A program made the translations under genes and the position numbers. Positions 11,157-21,143 of a DNA stretch of 64,000 nt are shown here, piece by piece. The stretch is taken from assembly GCA_037127255.1 (NCBI GenBank), contig JBANSL010000003.1, forward strand, positions 18,603,314 through 18,667,313, read 5' to 3'. Source of the stretch: Persicaria tinctoria (Eukaryota > Streptophyta > Magnoliopsida > Caryophyllales > Polygonaceae). Under the pieces are notes generated by a model. That model saw only the letters and a program-made list of their open reading frames with translations. It searched no databases and had not been told where the DNA came from. Every line of letters begins with the position of its first letter. Position 1 is the first letter of the stretch.

Positions 11157-11364
11157 AAGAGAGTGCACCACACACGCCCCCATTCACCAAGTGGGCAAAA
11201 AAACGACGTGGGTCCCACTGTTTTTAATTTTAAAAAAGCCAAAATTGCCTATTAATCTCAGCCTTCCATTTCATTCAATCAACGGTCCAGATGTGTTCTC
11301 ATGTTACACAATAAGGGATGAGTACCCATGAACCACCCTCTATATATATATATATATAATCCCA

Positions 11365-11485
11365 TCTCAACACTTGTCCAACCTCTCGAACCAAGAGTCG
11401 AACCCTAGACCTCTTGCACCCTCCTACTGAATTCGTCCGCTTCACACGCCTGCCACCTGAGCTGCGAAATTTTGTTGTAACTTTG
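11365..11485 (-). mobile_element. tRNA-derived SINE-like sequence
   Basis: On the minus strand an A-box-like CAGCTCAGGTGGCAGG (near 11460) is followed about 50 bp later by a B-box-like GGGTTCGACTCTTGG (near 11400), the spacing of an internal RNA polymerase III promoter. A poly(A) or T-rich 3' tail and target duplications were not found, so this may be a fragment. Confidence 0.4.
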
Positions 11486-11529
11486 TGCATTTACTTAATC
11501 TAATTCCTAAAAAAACTATAAATATAAAA

Positions 11530-12170
11530 AAAATAGTTTTTTCAAGAACGGTTTATAAAAATAAATGAGAACATATAAAACCGTGTTCGTTTTAATTTTT
11601 TAAAGCACGTTTTACATGAAAACCGAACTAATTATTCATTTAGAAATTAACAAACAAGAACGGTTCTATAGGAAAACGTGTTGATTTTAGTTAAAGTTGG
11701 TTTGGGGAACACACTTGTAAAATGAAACCGTGTTCGTTTTAATTTAATTTTAAACACGCTTTACATGAAAACTGGGCTTAATAGTTTATAGAAATAAACG
11801 AGTACGACTTTATAGAAAAGTGTGTTCGTTTTAGTTAAATTTGATTTTGGGAACACACTTTGAGAATTAAATTGTGTTCATTGTAATTTTTTTAAGCACG
11901 CTTTACACGAAAACCGGGTTAAATATCTTTTTACAAATAAATAAGAACAGTTTTATAGCAAAGCGTGTTTGTTTTAGTCAAATCTGGTTTTGGGAACACA
12001 CTTTGAAAATTAAACCGTGTTCGTTTTGAGTTTTTTTAAACACCCCTTACACGAAAACCGGTCTAAATATTTTTTTAGAAATAAACGAGAACGGTTTTAT
12101 GGAAAAGCGTGTTGCTTATAGTTGAATTTGGGGTTGGGAACACACTTTTAATATAAAACCGTTCTTAAAA
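11530..12170. repeat. Tandem array of about 145-bp units
   Basis: CCGTGTTCGTTTT recurs at 11581, 11728, about 11872 (variant) and 12014, a period of 142-147 bp. Each unit also holds a version of GAACGGTTTTATAGAAAAGC, GGGAACACACTTT and GCACGCTTTACACGAAAACC. About four units make up most of the right arm of the outer TIR element. Confidence 0.8.
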
Positions 12171-12320
12171 TAAAAAAACAAGCACGCTTATAAAAAATCG
12201 TACCCAATTTACCGTGCTCCACCCCCTATATTTGTACTAGTACCCGTCCGTCGACTTGTCAGCTTTAAACGTTTAGGTGTACGTATATCCGACCTTGAAT
12301 TTGTACCTAATAAAAAAACA

Positions 12321-12777
12321 TTTAGAAAATATTTGGGAAAGTTTCAGACAATTAGCGACAGTCAATTTAACATGTAAAGACACATAGGTTGTGTTAAAAT
12401 CTTACCCCTCCTCTTATTTTAATGATCCAAAGTACTTGTCAATGAAAAAAAAAATCAAATTAATTAGCATATGTACGTATTGATAATGTAATAGCTAATT
12501 ATCAAGCGACCGACATTACATTCGCTTGTTACAACTTCTAACGATATCACAAACTGTTTGTTCAGCTTATAATGTAACAAGATTATTTTATTAATCTTTA
12601 TGATGTACTTATAATGGAATCAAATCACTTGTTACCCACGTACGTACCTACGTAATACTCACTATATCATAATACATTATCATGGAAATATATTCAAGGC
12701 TTTTTGGACGGCTGGACTAAAATATTATATGAGTCCGCTTGTTATATGTCAAACAATAATTACTTACTAAACGTATA
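12321..12777. other. AT-rich intergenic, no gene recognised
   Basis: No coding frame or RNA gene is visible between the non-LTR tail and the following MITE. Confidence 0.4.
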
Positions 12778-13130
12778 GGGTTCGTATAGGACGGAGTTAA
12801 TAAACCGACTAAAATTATAAACAGGGTAAAATTTATAAACTGTTGGTAAAAAGTAGTTAAAAATTTATGAAAAAATATAAACTCCGTATGGGTTGAAAAA
12901 CAGTTTATTTGTAAAAAGTGTAAGTTTATTTTGTTATTATTAGGGGTATTATGGTATTTTCAAATCAAATAAACCACATAAACTCCCAAAAAGCTATCAA
13001 AAATAGCTTATTAAATAAACCCCCAAATAAGCTAAAATCTCCTAATAAACCCCTCCCCATACAAGGTTAAAAATTTCAACCCCCAATTTTAGTAGTTTAT
13101 TAACTACTAAAATTGCATCCATACACACCC
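12778..13130. mobile_element. Candidate Tourist-like MITE, 353 bp
   Basis: The left end GGGTTCGTATAGGACGGAG and the reverse complement of the right end GGGTGTGTATGGATGCAA are similar, and the subterminal TTAATAAACCGACTAAAATT pairs with TTAATAAACTACTAAAATT. Three bases, ATA, flank both sides. The GGG(T/G) start with a 3-bp target fits PIF/Harbinger MITEs, although the usual target is TAA/TTA, so the class is tentative. Confidence 0.55.
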
Positions 13131-13164
13131 ATAATCAATTTTTCATATCAACAAAATATCTACC

Positions 13165-13386
13165 GCTGATCTACGGTGTTGCTTTAGGGTTGTGTTTGAC
13201 TTCGTCATTCGTCTACGTTCTCGTCATGTTTCAGTTTAGTTGTATTTAGCTTCTCTGTTGTAGAGTTTTTGCCTGTATTTTGCACCAACTTTGTATCTTT
13301 ATATTTATTTAGACGGTTATCCGTCTGCCGAGTTGCCGGCCATCGAGATTCGGGTTTTTCTGACCTCGAAATTTTACCTAATAAAA
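13165..13386 (+). mobile_element. 5'-truncated non-LTR insertion (module copy 3) with target duplication
   Basis: The insert starts GCTGATCTACGGTGTTGC and ends TTTTACCTAATAAAA. It is bounded by the direct repeat AAAATATCTACC at 13153-13164 and 13387-13398. An A-rich 3' end, 5' truncation and a 12-bp target duplication are the marks of target-primed reverse transcription. It gives the uninterrupted order of the module that is split in copy 2. Confidence 0.8.
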
Positions 13387-13555
13387 AAAATATCTACCAA
13401 TAATTACTGATCCGAAAAATCCATATCGATAAGATATTTTTAGTTAAAAATACTTATTAACATTGAAAATGGGTAAATTAATCAAATATTTGATGAGAAA
13501 TTAATCGTGTATTTAGCCCCTTTGTGATTAATCAATAATCATTCCTATAGGTTAA

Positions 13556-13597
13556 TACATCGATCCACGTATTCTACAGAATACGTGGATCGATGTA
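13556..13597. repeat. Perfect 42-bp palindrome
   Basis: Two 20-bp arms, TACATCGATCCACGTATTCT and its exact complement, are separated by AC. The right arm begins a second repeat: GCGATGTAGAGAGTACATAC at about 13628-13647 repeats, with one mismatch at its first base, the text at 13590-13609. No gene or terminator context is evident. Confidence 0.9.
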
Positions 13598-13867
13598 GAG
13601 AGTACATACTCATGACGTTGCAATTGCGATGTAGAGAGTACATACAATTGGATTGATGGCTCGGGATGGGATTGGAGAGTACTCTCCACTATCCTGTCGG
13701 CTGAGACACTCATGAAATTGGCCTCCGTGGCAGAGGTGGAAGATGGATCCATTCCACCAGGGGAGCATGCGGTGGCTCAAGCTCTCCTGGAAAGTTAAAA
13801 AAAAAAACAAAAAAAAAATATTTTATATATATATATATAGCAAATGAGGTGCATATGAAACAAAAGA

Positions 13868-14110
13868 ACAATCTAGCACAGTGGTTGAAGGCCGCAGTAA
13901 GGTTGAAAGAGATTGGGAGTTTGATTCACCCTTCCACCTTCTATCAACCCTTTTTTTAACTTTATTTCCTCTTCATCACATGCTACTGCGAGACCAGAGA
14001 GAGACAAACAACAAGGTTCGCTTCGTGACTCCAGGTTCGACCCCCGCCTCGAAACAGCGAGCTCCCCTTGAAAATATTCATGTCTCCGCCCCTGCATTCC
14101 GCACAACATG
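13868..14110 (+). mobile_element. SINE-like sequence with pol III boxes, plus an eroded hAT-family end
   Basis: TCTAGCACAGTGGTTGAAGG (13872) fits an A box and GGGAGTTTGATTCACCC (13914) a B box, 44 bp apart, followed by a T-rich stretch near 13950. Further on, AGGTTCGACCCCCGC (14033) is a second B-box-like motif and TCTCCGCCCCTG (14085-14096) resembles the CAGTGGCGGAGCC terminus seen intact at 15474. The boundaries are not secure. Confidence 0.4.
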
Positions 14111-14124
14111 TACGTGTTGGACAA

Positions 14125-15150
14125 GGACGATTGATGGTAAATTTTCGATCACCTCAACCTATGACCAAATTATCGGCATGTCTAATCTTTGTTGCTTGGA
14201 TTCACAGGTTTACAAAAAGCTTTGAAAGATCGAGTTCCGGAAATAGTGAAATGATTTGTGTGGATGCTCGTTAAGGGAGTGGTTCTTACCAACGTCGAGA
14301 GGAAAATGAGGCATGCAAGAGGGGAAAAGGTATGTGGGAAGCTGTTATTAGACCATCGACTAACTTCTTTCGAGTTGATTTTTCATAATAGATTAGAGAC
14401 AATATCATGAGGAATGATACGATCGAGGATGGACCTACTTGGTGCAGCTAGTTCACCATGGCTCTTTGGTGGACTAGCTTGGAGATGGAGAAATGACAAA
14501 GTCTTCAATAACAAGGATGCACGTTTGAAAAGAGCTCAGTTAATGACGGAGCATGCCAAACCTAATGGTGAGATGGGAGCTAGAACCAACAGCAACAACA
14601 ACCGATCAATGGTGTTGGTGAGCTGGGAAAAACCACCGAAAGGGTGGGTAAAACTTAATAACGATGGAGCCGTTATATATATGAAGGTGTTAGGATGGCA
14701 AGGGGAGTCATCCGTGGGGGGACTGAGGAATGGATTACGGGCTTCGCCCATAACATTGGCTTGTGCACTGTGAGAGAAAGGTTGCCGCAAAGTTCTGGTT
14801 GAGACGGACTTGTTGTTAGCTACAACCCTTATCAAAGGGAAGATCGGTTCGGGCACTCCCTCTTTAGCCTGGTTACTCAATGTCAAGGCTTTCTCTTTCG
14901 AAGTTGGGAAATACAACTTCGACACGTCTTTAGGGAAGCGAATTATGTCGTCGACTCCCTCGCCACTTTTGCTTTTTCTCTCCCTTGTGGTTTACATGTT
15001 TTGCCTAGCCCGCCTGAAGGTCTTGTTGTTACTTTTGAGGAAGACGCTAAGGGAAGAGCTACTCCCCGCCTTACTCAGCTCGCATGTAGCTTGCTCTCGA
15101 CCTTGCCGTTTTGAGGGCTTCGCTCTCACTTTTTACTACAAAAAAAAAAA
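14125..15150 (+). pseudogene. L1-type LINE 3' fragment (zf-RVT to RNase H), degenerate
   Basis: Frames read GKFSITSTYDQIIG and DRVPEIVK, typical of the zinc-binding region after a plant L1 reverse transcriptase. Then WRWRNDKVFNN and WEKPPKGWVKLNNDGA follow, the start of the plant LINE RNase H domain (the W.PP.GW.K.N.DGA signature). Further on, in another frame, HVFREANYVVDSLATFAF is the RNase H C-terminal signature. At least two stops and several frameshifts separate these blocks. It ends in ACTACAAAAAAAAAAAAC near 15137-15152, probably the poly(A) tail. The endonuclease and most of the reverse transcriptase are missing. Confidence 0.75.
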
Positions 15151-15473
15151 AACAATTTCATGATGTTAAAGTTAATTGGGGAAAAAAAGTCCACGACATA
15201 TTTCATTATAGAAAGTAGAAGAATGTATTTTTTTTTTAATCGGAAAAGATTCAATGCACCGGACATGTCTAGTGGGTCGAGAGGTCGAAAAGATCGGCAA
15301 CGGACAAAAACCATTATGAAAATAACCGAAAAATACAGAACAAATCAATAAAGACAAATACACTGCGAAAAAGCTAGAGAACAAAGGTTGATACAAGCAA
15401 AGGCGAACGATGTTGGAACCGGGACAATGTGAGTCAACTCTTCTGATAGTTGGTAGAAGCAATGTATGGTATC

Positions 15474-16027
15474 CAGTGGCGGAGCCGGGATTCTTGGTCA
15501 GGGGGTGCTAAAAAAATTTCATAAAATATTGTTTTTTGGTGTATACTTACTAAGAATATTTTTAAAAAAAAATATTGAAAAAACACTAAAATTGTGATTT
15601 TTGGAAATGTTGTTTTGTATTTAAATAGCAGAGAGTAACCAAAAAAATAGAAGAGAAACAAACAATATTGAAAGAAAATGTTAAATGTGTAATTTAAACA
15701 TAAATATGACATTTTTTTAATGAAATAGTTGATTGAAACAAAAAATAATATAGAGAGAAATGAAAAAGAATTAATGCTATAGTAAAACAAAAAAAAAAGT
15801 GAAGATGTTGAGAATTAAACCTTAACCTTTAGATTTTAAAGGTCCTTCCATCATTCTTTCCTCACCACTTGAGCTAGATAGGACTCTTATATCAAATATC
15901 ATTTAAATAGGTTATATCGACTTAAAAATGCTAAATATATGTAAAAAAAAATTTTTTTTTTTTTTGTATTTTTTTCCGCCAGGGGGGTGCTCGAGCACCC
16001 CTTATCACCCCCTTGGCTCCGCCACTG
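15474..16027. mobile_element. hAT-type MITE, 554 bp, with 8-bp target duplication
   Basis: The terminal inverted repeats are CAGTGGCGGAGCC (perfect over 13 bp), and the flanking direct repeat is ATGGTATC at 15466-15473 and 16028-16035. An 8-bp target duplication with C..G termini identifies the hAT superfamily. The interior is AT-rich with homopolymer runs and a GGGGGGTGCTCGAGCACCCC hairpin near the right end, and no transposase. Confidence 0.9.
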
Positions 16028-16035
16028 ATGGTATC

Positions 16036-17971
16036 CTTGAGGAACAAAAATGGAGACCTCAGATTTAAACTTGGTCATCACCAAACCATTAGATTTCGAT
16101 AACGTCATCGACCCGTGTAAAAGAGAAAGACATGTACTCTTAATAATGTTATTATAGTTTCATAATTTTTTTAAATAAAGGTAGTTAGTTATAACACGAC
16201 AAAATAGGGGACCAATAATAGTCGTAGTAAACTCATGATGTCATTTCCACTAGCATTTATTTAAATAAAAAAATTTACTCCCTTAGTTAAAAAAAATTAT
16301 GTCTTTTTTCACATTATTTTTAAATAACAAAAATACCAATTTTGTTTTAGCTATTTAAAATAATTTGTAACTTATAAAATTATTTTAAAAAATCAATTAA
16401 TTTATAAATAAATATTTTAGATAATTTTTAACTTATAAAAAAATATGTTAAAAAAAATTATAATTTTAAATAGAGAAATATTATTTAAAAAACAATAGGA
16501 AATTAGGTCATATCAGACACATAACACTATAACAGTAAAACACCCCTGGTTTTGCTGGGTTCAATGAAATTTGTTCACCTACAACATATAGGACTTTTAG
16601 CAGGCCCATATAGCCACATTGGTTAGATTTCAGGAAGTCTCGAATAGGCGTGCTAGATCTTGAAGATTTTTAATTATATTTTAATATTTCATTTTGCCCC
16701 CAAAATGGATATATAGATACTTGTTAAGTCTTTCTAATATAATAGAATACCATAATTTTATAAGTTAATAAGTTAAATCCAAAAAATTTCTCTACCAAAT
16801 AAAAAAACAAACCTAAAAAAGAAATATTAAACAAAATAAAATAATTTAAATTTAGAAAATATTTCTTGATTGAGCATGTAAACACATGCTCGTAGAACAT
16901 ATGTTAGAAAAAACTATTTTACTTTTAACAATATTTTTATATATTGAGTTCAGGCATAAATTAATTAAGAATCGCATAAATTCAATTTTCTTTACAAAAT
17001 TATCTAAAATTTAAATAATAATAAAAATGCACACAAGTTATATTTTTAGGCGATTTCACTTAATAAAATTTTAAAATGTGAAATTATCAAAATAATTAAG
17101 AATAGTATTTTGAAACATTCTTTAGAAAGTATTGTAGGTGATTTCTGAAAGAAAAATATTATTTATAACCAATTTTACGTGACTATCGAATTTAGGAATG
17201 ATTTTAAAAAACCAATTCTTTGATTTAAATAATTAGAAATAGTTTACATAATTTATCTCTAATTCAAATGAAATTATCATTTGCAGTGCAAACAAAGAAA
17301 TTTATCACAAAGTTTAACATATATTGTGTACGAGATCGAATTCCTTTCCTTAAAGCAACAAGAAATTAAAAATCAAAATTCACATTTAGAATGTCTTTAA
17401 AAGTGTAAATTATAGTACTAAATAATCCAACTTTGATGATAGTTGTGACAAATAATGTATGAAAAAAAATACTCAATTATATAATGATTAAATAACAACT
17501 GAAAATCCCTTTTTACAAGTTTTTATCCATTATATTTCACTTAACATCATTATTAAAAGTTGAGTCTTTTCAAACTATCAGAAGTTAGGTTATTGCATGT
17601 GACGATAAATCACTTAATTATATCATTACATGCTCTAGCATACCAATTATTATATAGAAAAAAAATCCAAGACCACAAACACAAAATTACATGTTTACAA
17701 AAAAAGGAAAAAAAAAAGATATTGCTATGCATTATGTAAGACTCATGACTTATGACTCATGACCTAAAGTCAATCTTTGTGTTCTTATTCAAAATTTAAC
17801 TAACAAAATACTAAAAAAATAATAACATAAAGACACTTGTGTCACGTTATAAATATGAAAAAATGATTTAGAATTTTCAAAAGGCGTTCCATATAAATTA
17901 GAAAAATGAAACTATTTTGGCTTTAAATATGTGGAGGGATCAGAAAAATCCAAGAAAACCATATAGGCGAT
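16036..17971. other. AT-rich intergenic, nothing recognised
   Basis: About 1.9 kb of strongly AT-rich DNA with no frame above background and no RNA gene. It probably consists of eroded repeats. Confidence 0.5.
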
Positions 17972-17980
17972 ATATAATTA

Positions 17981-18542
17981 GGGTAAATTGCAGAAACCCA
18001 CCCCTTAAATAGGGTATATTGCTCAAAACTATCCCCTAAAATCAATATTGGAAAAAAAAAAAAAAAAAAAAAAAAAAACTACCCTTTATATACCTTTTGT
18101 TTACCAAAGATCACCCTATCTCTGATTTCGTTAAGTTTTAGAGGAAAAATAAGTAAATTACCCAAATACTCATATCATATGGAGAGACGATATTGAAGGG
18201 GATCTCGCATATCAGTTGTGGAGAGATTTAGGCATGGATTGAAGGGGGCCTAGTATACTACCGTAAGAATTGTCGAATAACTTCAGCTAAAAAAGTATGT
18301 GTGGAGTTGTACATATGTACAGAAAGATAGGCGGAGAGTGAGTGATGATAAAAAAAATGATATATATAGGGGTAATTTTGGTTTTTTTAAAAGAAATTTA
18401 ACGAAACTCTAACGACACATAGAGGCGGGGTGGTCTTTGGCAAATAAAAGGTATATAAAGGGTGGTTTTCTGCAATATTGAATTTAAGAGGTGATTTTGA
18501 GCAATATGCCCTATTTAACGGGTGATTTTCTGCAGTTTACCC
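17981..18542. mobile_element. Mutator-like MITE, 562 bp, with 9-bp target duplication
   Basis: The ends are GGGTAAATTGCAGAAA and, reverse-complemented, GGGTAAACTGCAGAAA. The inverted repeats extend about 75 bp with mismatches (shared TATTGCTCAAAA and CAATATTG). The direct repeat ATATAATTA flanks both sides (17972-17980 and 18543-18551). Long inverted ends with a 9-bp target duplication fit the MULE superfamily. No transposase is present. Confidence 0.88.
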
Positions 18543-18551
18543 ATATAATTA

Positions 18552-19505
18552 AAACGGTTTTTCTATCCTATACGGCTATACCCATATGATAAGAAATTCA
18601 AAGTGGAAATATTTCTCCTAGATACACTCGGTTTAGTCATTTTTAAATTAGATTGTGGGGTTATTTTTTATTTTTTTTTTAGAGTTTTCTTTCACAATAA
18701 AGTATTCTTATCATATATGCTAGGATACACAAATCACAATAGACAAATCGCAATTAAAAACATTGTGCTTTTGAGTTCACCAACCAATACCACTTGGCCT
18801 TTGTTGCCAATAGATTTGCCACCAATTAACTTTAACTTACCTTTGATTTTTTTAACTTCAACTTACCGTCGGTTTTGGATTCAAATCCGCCCTCGGTATC
18901 CATGGTATTGTATGGATCGAAACCTTTTTTTTCCCTAAAGACACAATAGTATGAGTAGTGATTTCAATGTTATAAAATCAGGCATTAAATTAGGCTTTTT
19001 TCATATTAATAGAGTTAGAATTTGAGCTGATACATGCATAAAATTCAAGAGGCCGATAAATCGACAAACAGAAGATCATTGACATACAACAAAATACAGA
19101 AAAATGTGCAATAGACAACACACAACGAAACTGAATCAGACTTAAAACTAGAAAGTTGGGGACGTAAGCTAAGGACAAAGTTAAGCACCATCGTGAAATA
19201 GCACAACAGGCCGGCGAAAATTAACTAATTTAATATTTCAAATTACTAGTGTCACCATAAATTTAAAAAAAAAAAACTATGGTAATGAAAGAGAGGAAAA
19301 AAATAGATACTTTTATTAAATATATATAATTCAATTTTAATATCCTCTCTCTCTATATATATAAAGAAGGCTTATTAAACCAAATTAAGATAAAGTTGTC
19401 ATTGATTTAGTCTCGGGATTTTCTACATTGTCTAACTTGATCGTCGAAAACATTCTGAAAAATGAGTCCAGCACACTTAGATGTTCAAATTATTGATCAT
19501 CAATT
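18552..19505. other. Intergenic, no gene recognised
   Basis: AT-rich; open frames here show no family signature. A short microsatellite (TCTCTCTCTATATATATA) lies near 19348. Confidence 0.4.
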
Positions 19506-19513
19506 GATTTATT

Positions 19514-19522
19514 TATATATAA
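19514..19522 (+). promoter_or_regulatory. Candidate TATA box of the FLZ gene
   Basis: TATATATAA lies about 92 bp upstream of the ATG at 19613, leaving room for a short leader with CACCACC and AAGCAAAGGAAG before the start codon. Inferred from position only. Confidence 0.5.
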
Positions 19523-19612
19523 GACCGGTTACCAGATAAGCCCTAGCTAGCTACCTTCACCACCAAGGGCTTAAAATCACATACACTTCCCTTATCAACT
19601 AAGCAAAGGAAG

Positions 19613-19969
19613 ATGTCATCTTCATCATACTATGAAGATGATCACAACACCTGCGACGAACATGTATGCCATTTTCTAGGAGCTTGTTCTATGTGCAATA
19701 AGCAACTGGGACTCAGCCATGACATCTTCATGTACAGGTGATCAGCTAGCTAGATAGATGGCTAGTCCAATCTAATTGTTCTAAACTCCTGATGACAATT
19801 GGGGTTAACTGATTGCAGGGGAAACACGCCGTTTTGCAGTGAGGAGTGCAGGCGAAAGCAGATTCAGATGGACGATGATGATCATTCCAAGAAGAAGAAG
19901 AAGAGTTTGATTGCGAAGAAGAGAGTTGCAGAGGCTCCGCCTCAAGATTTGCATTTGCACAAGAAGTAG
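19613..19969 (+). CDS. FCS-like zinc finger (FLZ, DUF581) protein, two exons
   Basis: Exon 1 is 19613-19737 and exon 2 is 19819-19969, joined across a GT-AG intron of 81 bp (ACAG|GTGATC and TTGCAG|GGGAA), giving 91 residues. The FLZ domain spans about residues 18-55: HFLGACSMC, then DIFMYRG, then FCSEECRRKQI. The zinc ligands are C25, C28, C48 and C52, with the FCS signature at 47-49. The N-terminus is short and acidic, and the C-terminus is a lysine-rich tail (KKKKKS). FLZ proteins are plant-specific and act as SnRK1 kinase adaptors; that role is known for the family and not shown here. The intron splits the domain between the MYR and GNT motifs. The start follows a TATA-like box at the expected distance and no upstream in-frame ATG is close. 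It is intact and probably a real single-domain FLZ gene. Confidence 0.9.
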
Positions 19970-21143
19970 TTTCTTGTTGAATGCTGATTATATATGTAAG
20001 CATTCAAGCATTTTAGCTTAGCTTTAAATGCACGAATTTTTAGTCGGAGGGACGAAAGAGATCGAATCAACGGGTTAACATCATGTACTGATTGAGTATG
20101 TGTCGTGCTGTTCAACTCTCTACTGTTTTCTGATCCATGCTTTCACCTTCCCTTTGCGAGTTCTTTCATCACGGGTAACTCAATCAATTCAATACAGTAC
20201 GATTTAAACCGAGAAAACACAATGCCCACTCAACCTAATGAAAATTGAACTCCATCACAACTCATTCATATACCATCAAAGAGCACACAATAAGCTTCAA
20301 GTTGAATAATCCAAATTGACAATTTACGTTACTACTATAAATAAACCTCACCATTTTAGAGTTGGTAGTGAAAAAACTATCTAATTTATAGTTTATACCA
20401 AACTAAAAATGCCTAATTTTATTAGGGAACTGCCGAAATAATCGTATCTCTTTCTTTCTTACTGGTCATCCACCCAGCAAAATCATGCATCAAACCATTA
20501 AACCAGAGGAAATGAGTCTTGATGTGAGCCTAAAATGTGTGTTATTGCCTGATCCTAAACTTGGATTCCCTTTCGTGAATCCGAATCCGACAACACCCAC
20601 TCAAAACCTTGTTCCATGGCAAGGATAGAACCCTAACAAAAACCAACAAGTCCACCGAGTGAGGAGTCAACTGTGAAGATGCCAATGAGCCAAAAGCTTA
20701 CCTTGCGCCTTGCAGGCAACCGTCCATTCAGTTCAGATATCTTGGAAGGGAGGTTCCATGGGGAACCAACTCCCAATCTAGTTTAAACATTAACCAGGAG
20801 AATTCATTCAACTAGCTAGAATCGAACAATAGGGCCAGCATGGCTGCCATCAGTGCCTAGCTAGGTCATCAAAATTCCAAGGTATGATGCAAAAAATAAA
20901 ATAGTGAAGGAACAGAAACAGAAATTACTAGCAAGTTCTCAACCAGACAAGGTGGAAAAGGGCGGAAAATGTACAGCACAACTTTTTTTTCTTGATATAT
21001 TCAAGAAAGCTTTTTACCCAGCATTCATAAGTGACCTCGCATAGGTCCATCCTAATGTTAGTTGCTTCATCCCTATGACTGACGAAGAAAGCTAATGACA
21101 AATAGTGATCTCATTGAATTCTAAGATCTGCCGATTCCAATCC
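19970..21143. other. Spacer between convergent FLZ and CK2 beta genes
   Basis: Holds the 3' untranslated regions of both genes, which run toward each other. No other gene is visible; the stretch 20450-20900 has scattered open frames without signature. Confidence 0.45.

Larger units (their letters stand above)
9914..11342. mobile_element. Inner TIR element inside a (TA)n tract, carrying a GC-rich gene-like segment
   Basis: The left end contains CTTATTGTGTAACATGAGAA and CAGCCGTTGATT; the right end contains their reverse complements AATCAACGG and TTCTCATGTTACACAATAAG. Both sides are flanked by TATATATATATA tracts, suggesting insertion into a TA microsatellite. Elements with similar TTGTGTAACATGAGAACA ends are common in plant genomes, but I cannot place this one firmly as MULE, Helitron-like or other. 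The interior holds a GC-rich ORF block (10140-10680) and a 21-bp degenerate tandem array (10857-11156). Confidence 0.6.
9565..12236. mobile_element. Outer TIR element of about 2.67 kb inserted in the non-LTR module
   Basis: The left end TACAAAAGGGGGGACC followed by AGAGCACGC and the right end, whose reverse complement begins TACAAATATAGGGGGTGG then AGCACGG, are imperfect inverted repeats. Both arms are rich in GCACGCTT, GTGTGCTC and AACACACTT motifs. I could not fix a target duplication and do not assign a superfamily. No transposase frame is seen. The element encloses the inner element at 9914-11342, a SINE-like sequence and a tandem array of about 145-bp units. Confidence 0.55.
9362..12320 (+). 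repeat. Non-LTR 3' module, copy 2, split by an insertion
   Basis: 9362-9564 carries the landmarks GGTTCGTCTTTACTGCCCAC, CTACGGTGCTGCTTTAGGG and GCCTGTATTTTGCA. The module resumes after 12236 with CCGTCGACTTGTCAG, CGACCTTGAATTTGTACC and the tail TAATAAAAAAA at about 12307-12320. Copy 3 (13165-13386) shows the uninterrupted order ACGGTTAT then CCGTCTGCCGA, so the intervening 2.67 kb is an insertion. Confidence 0.7.
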
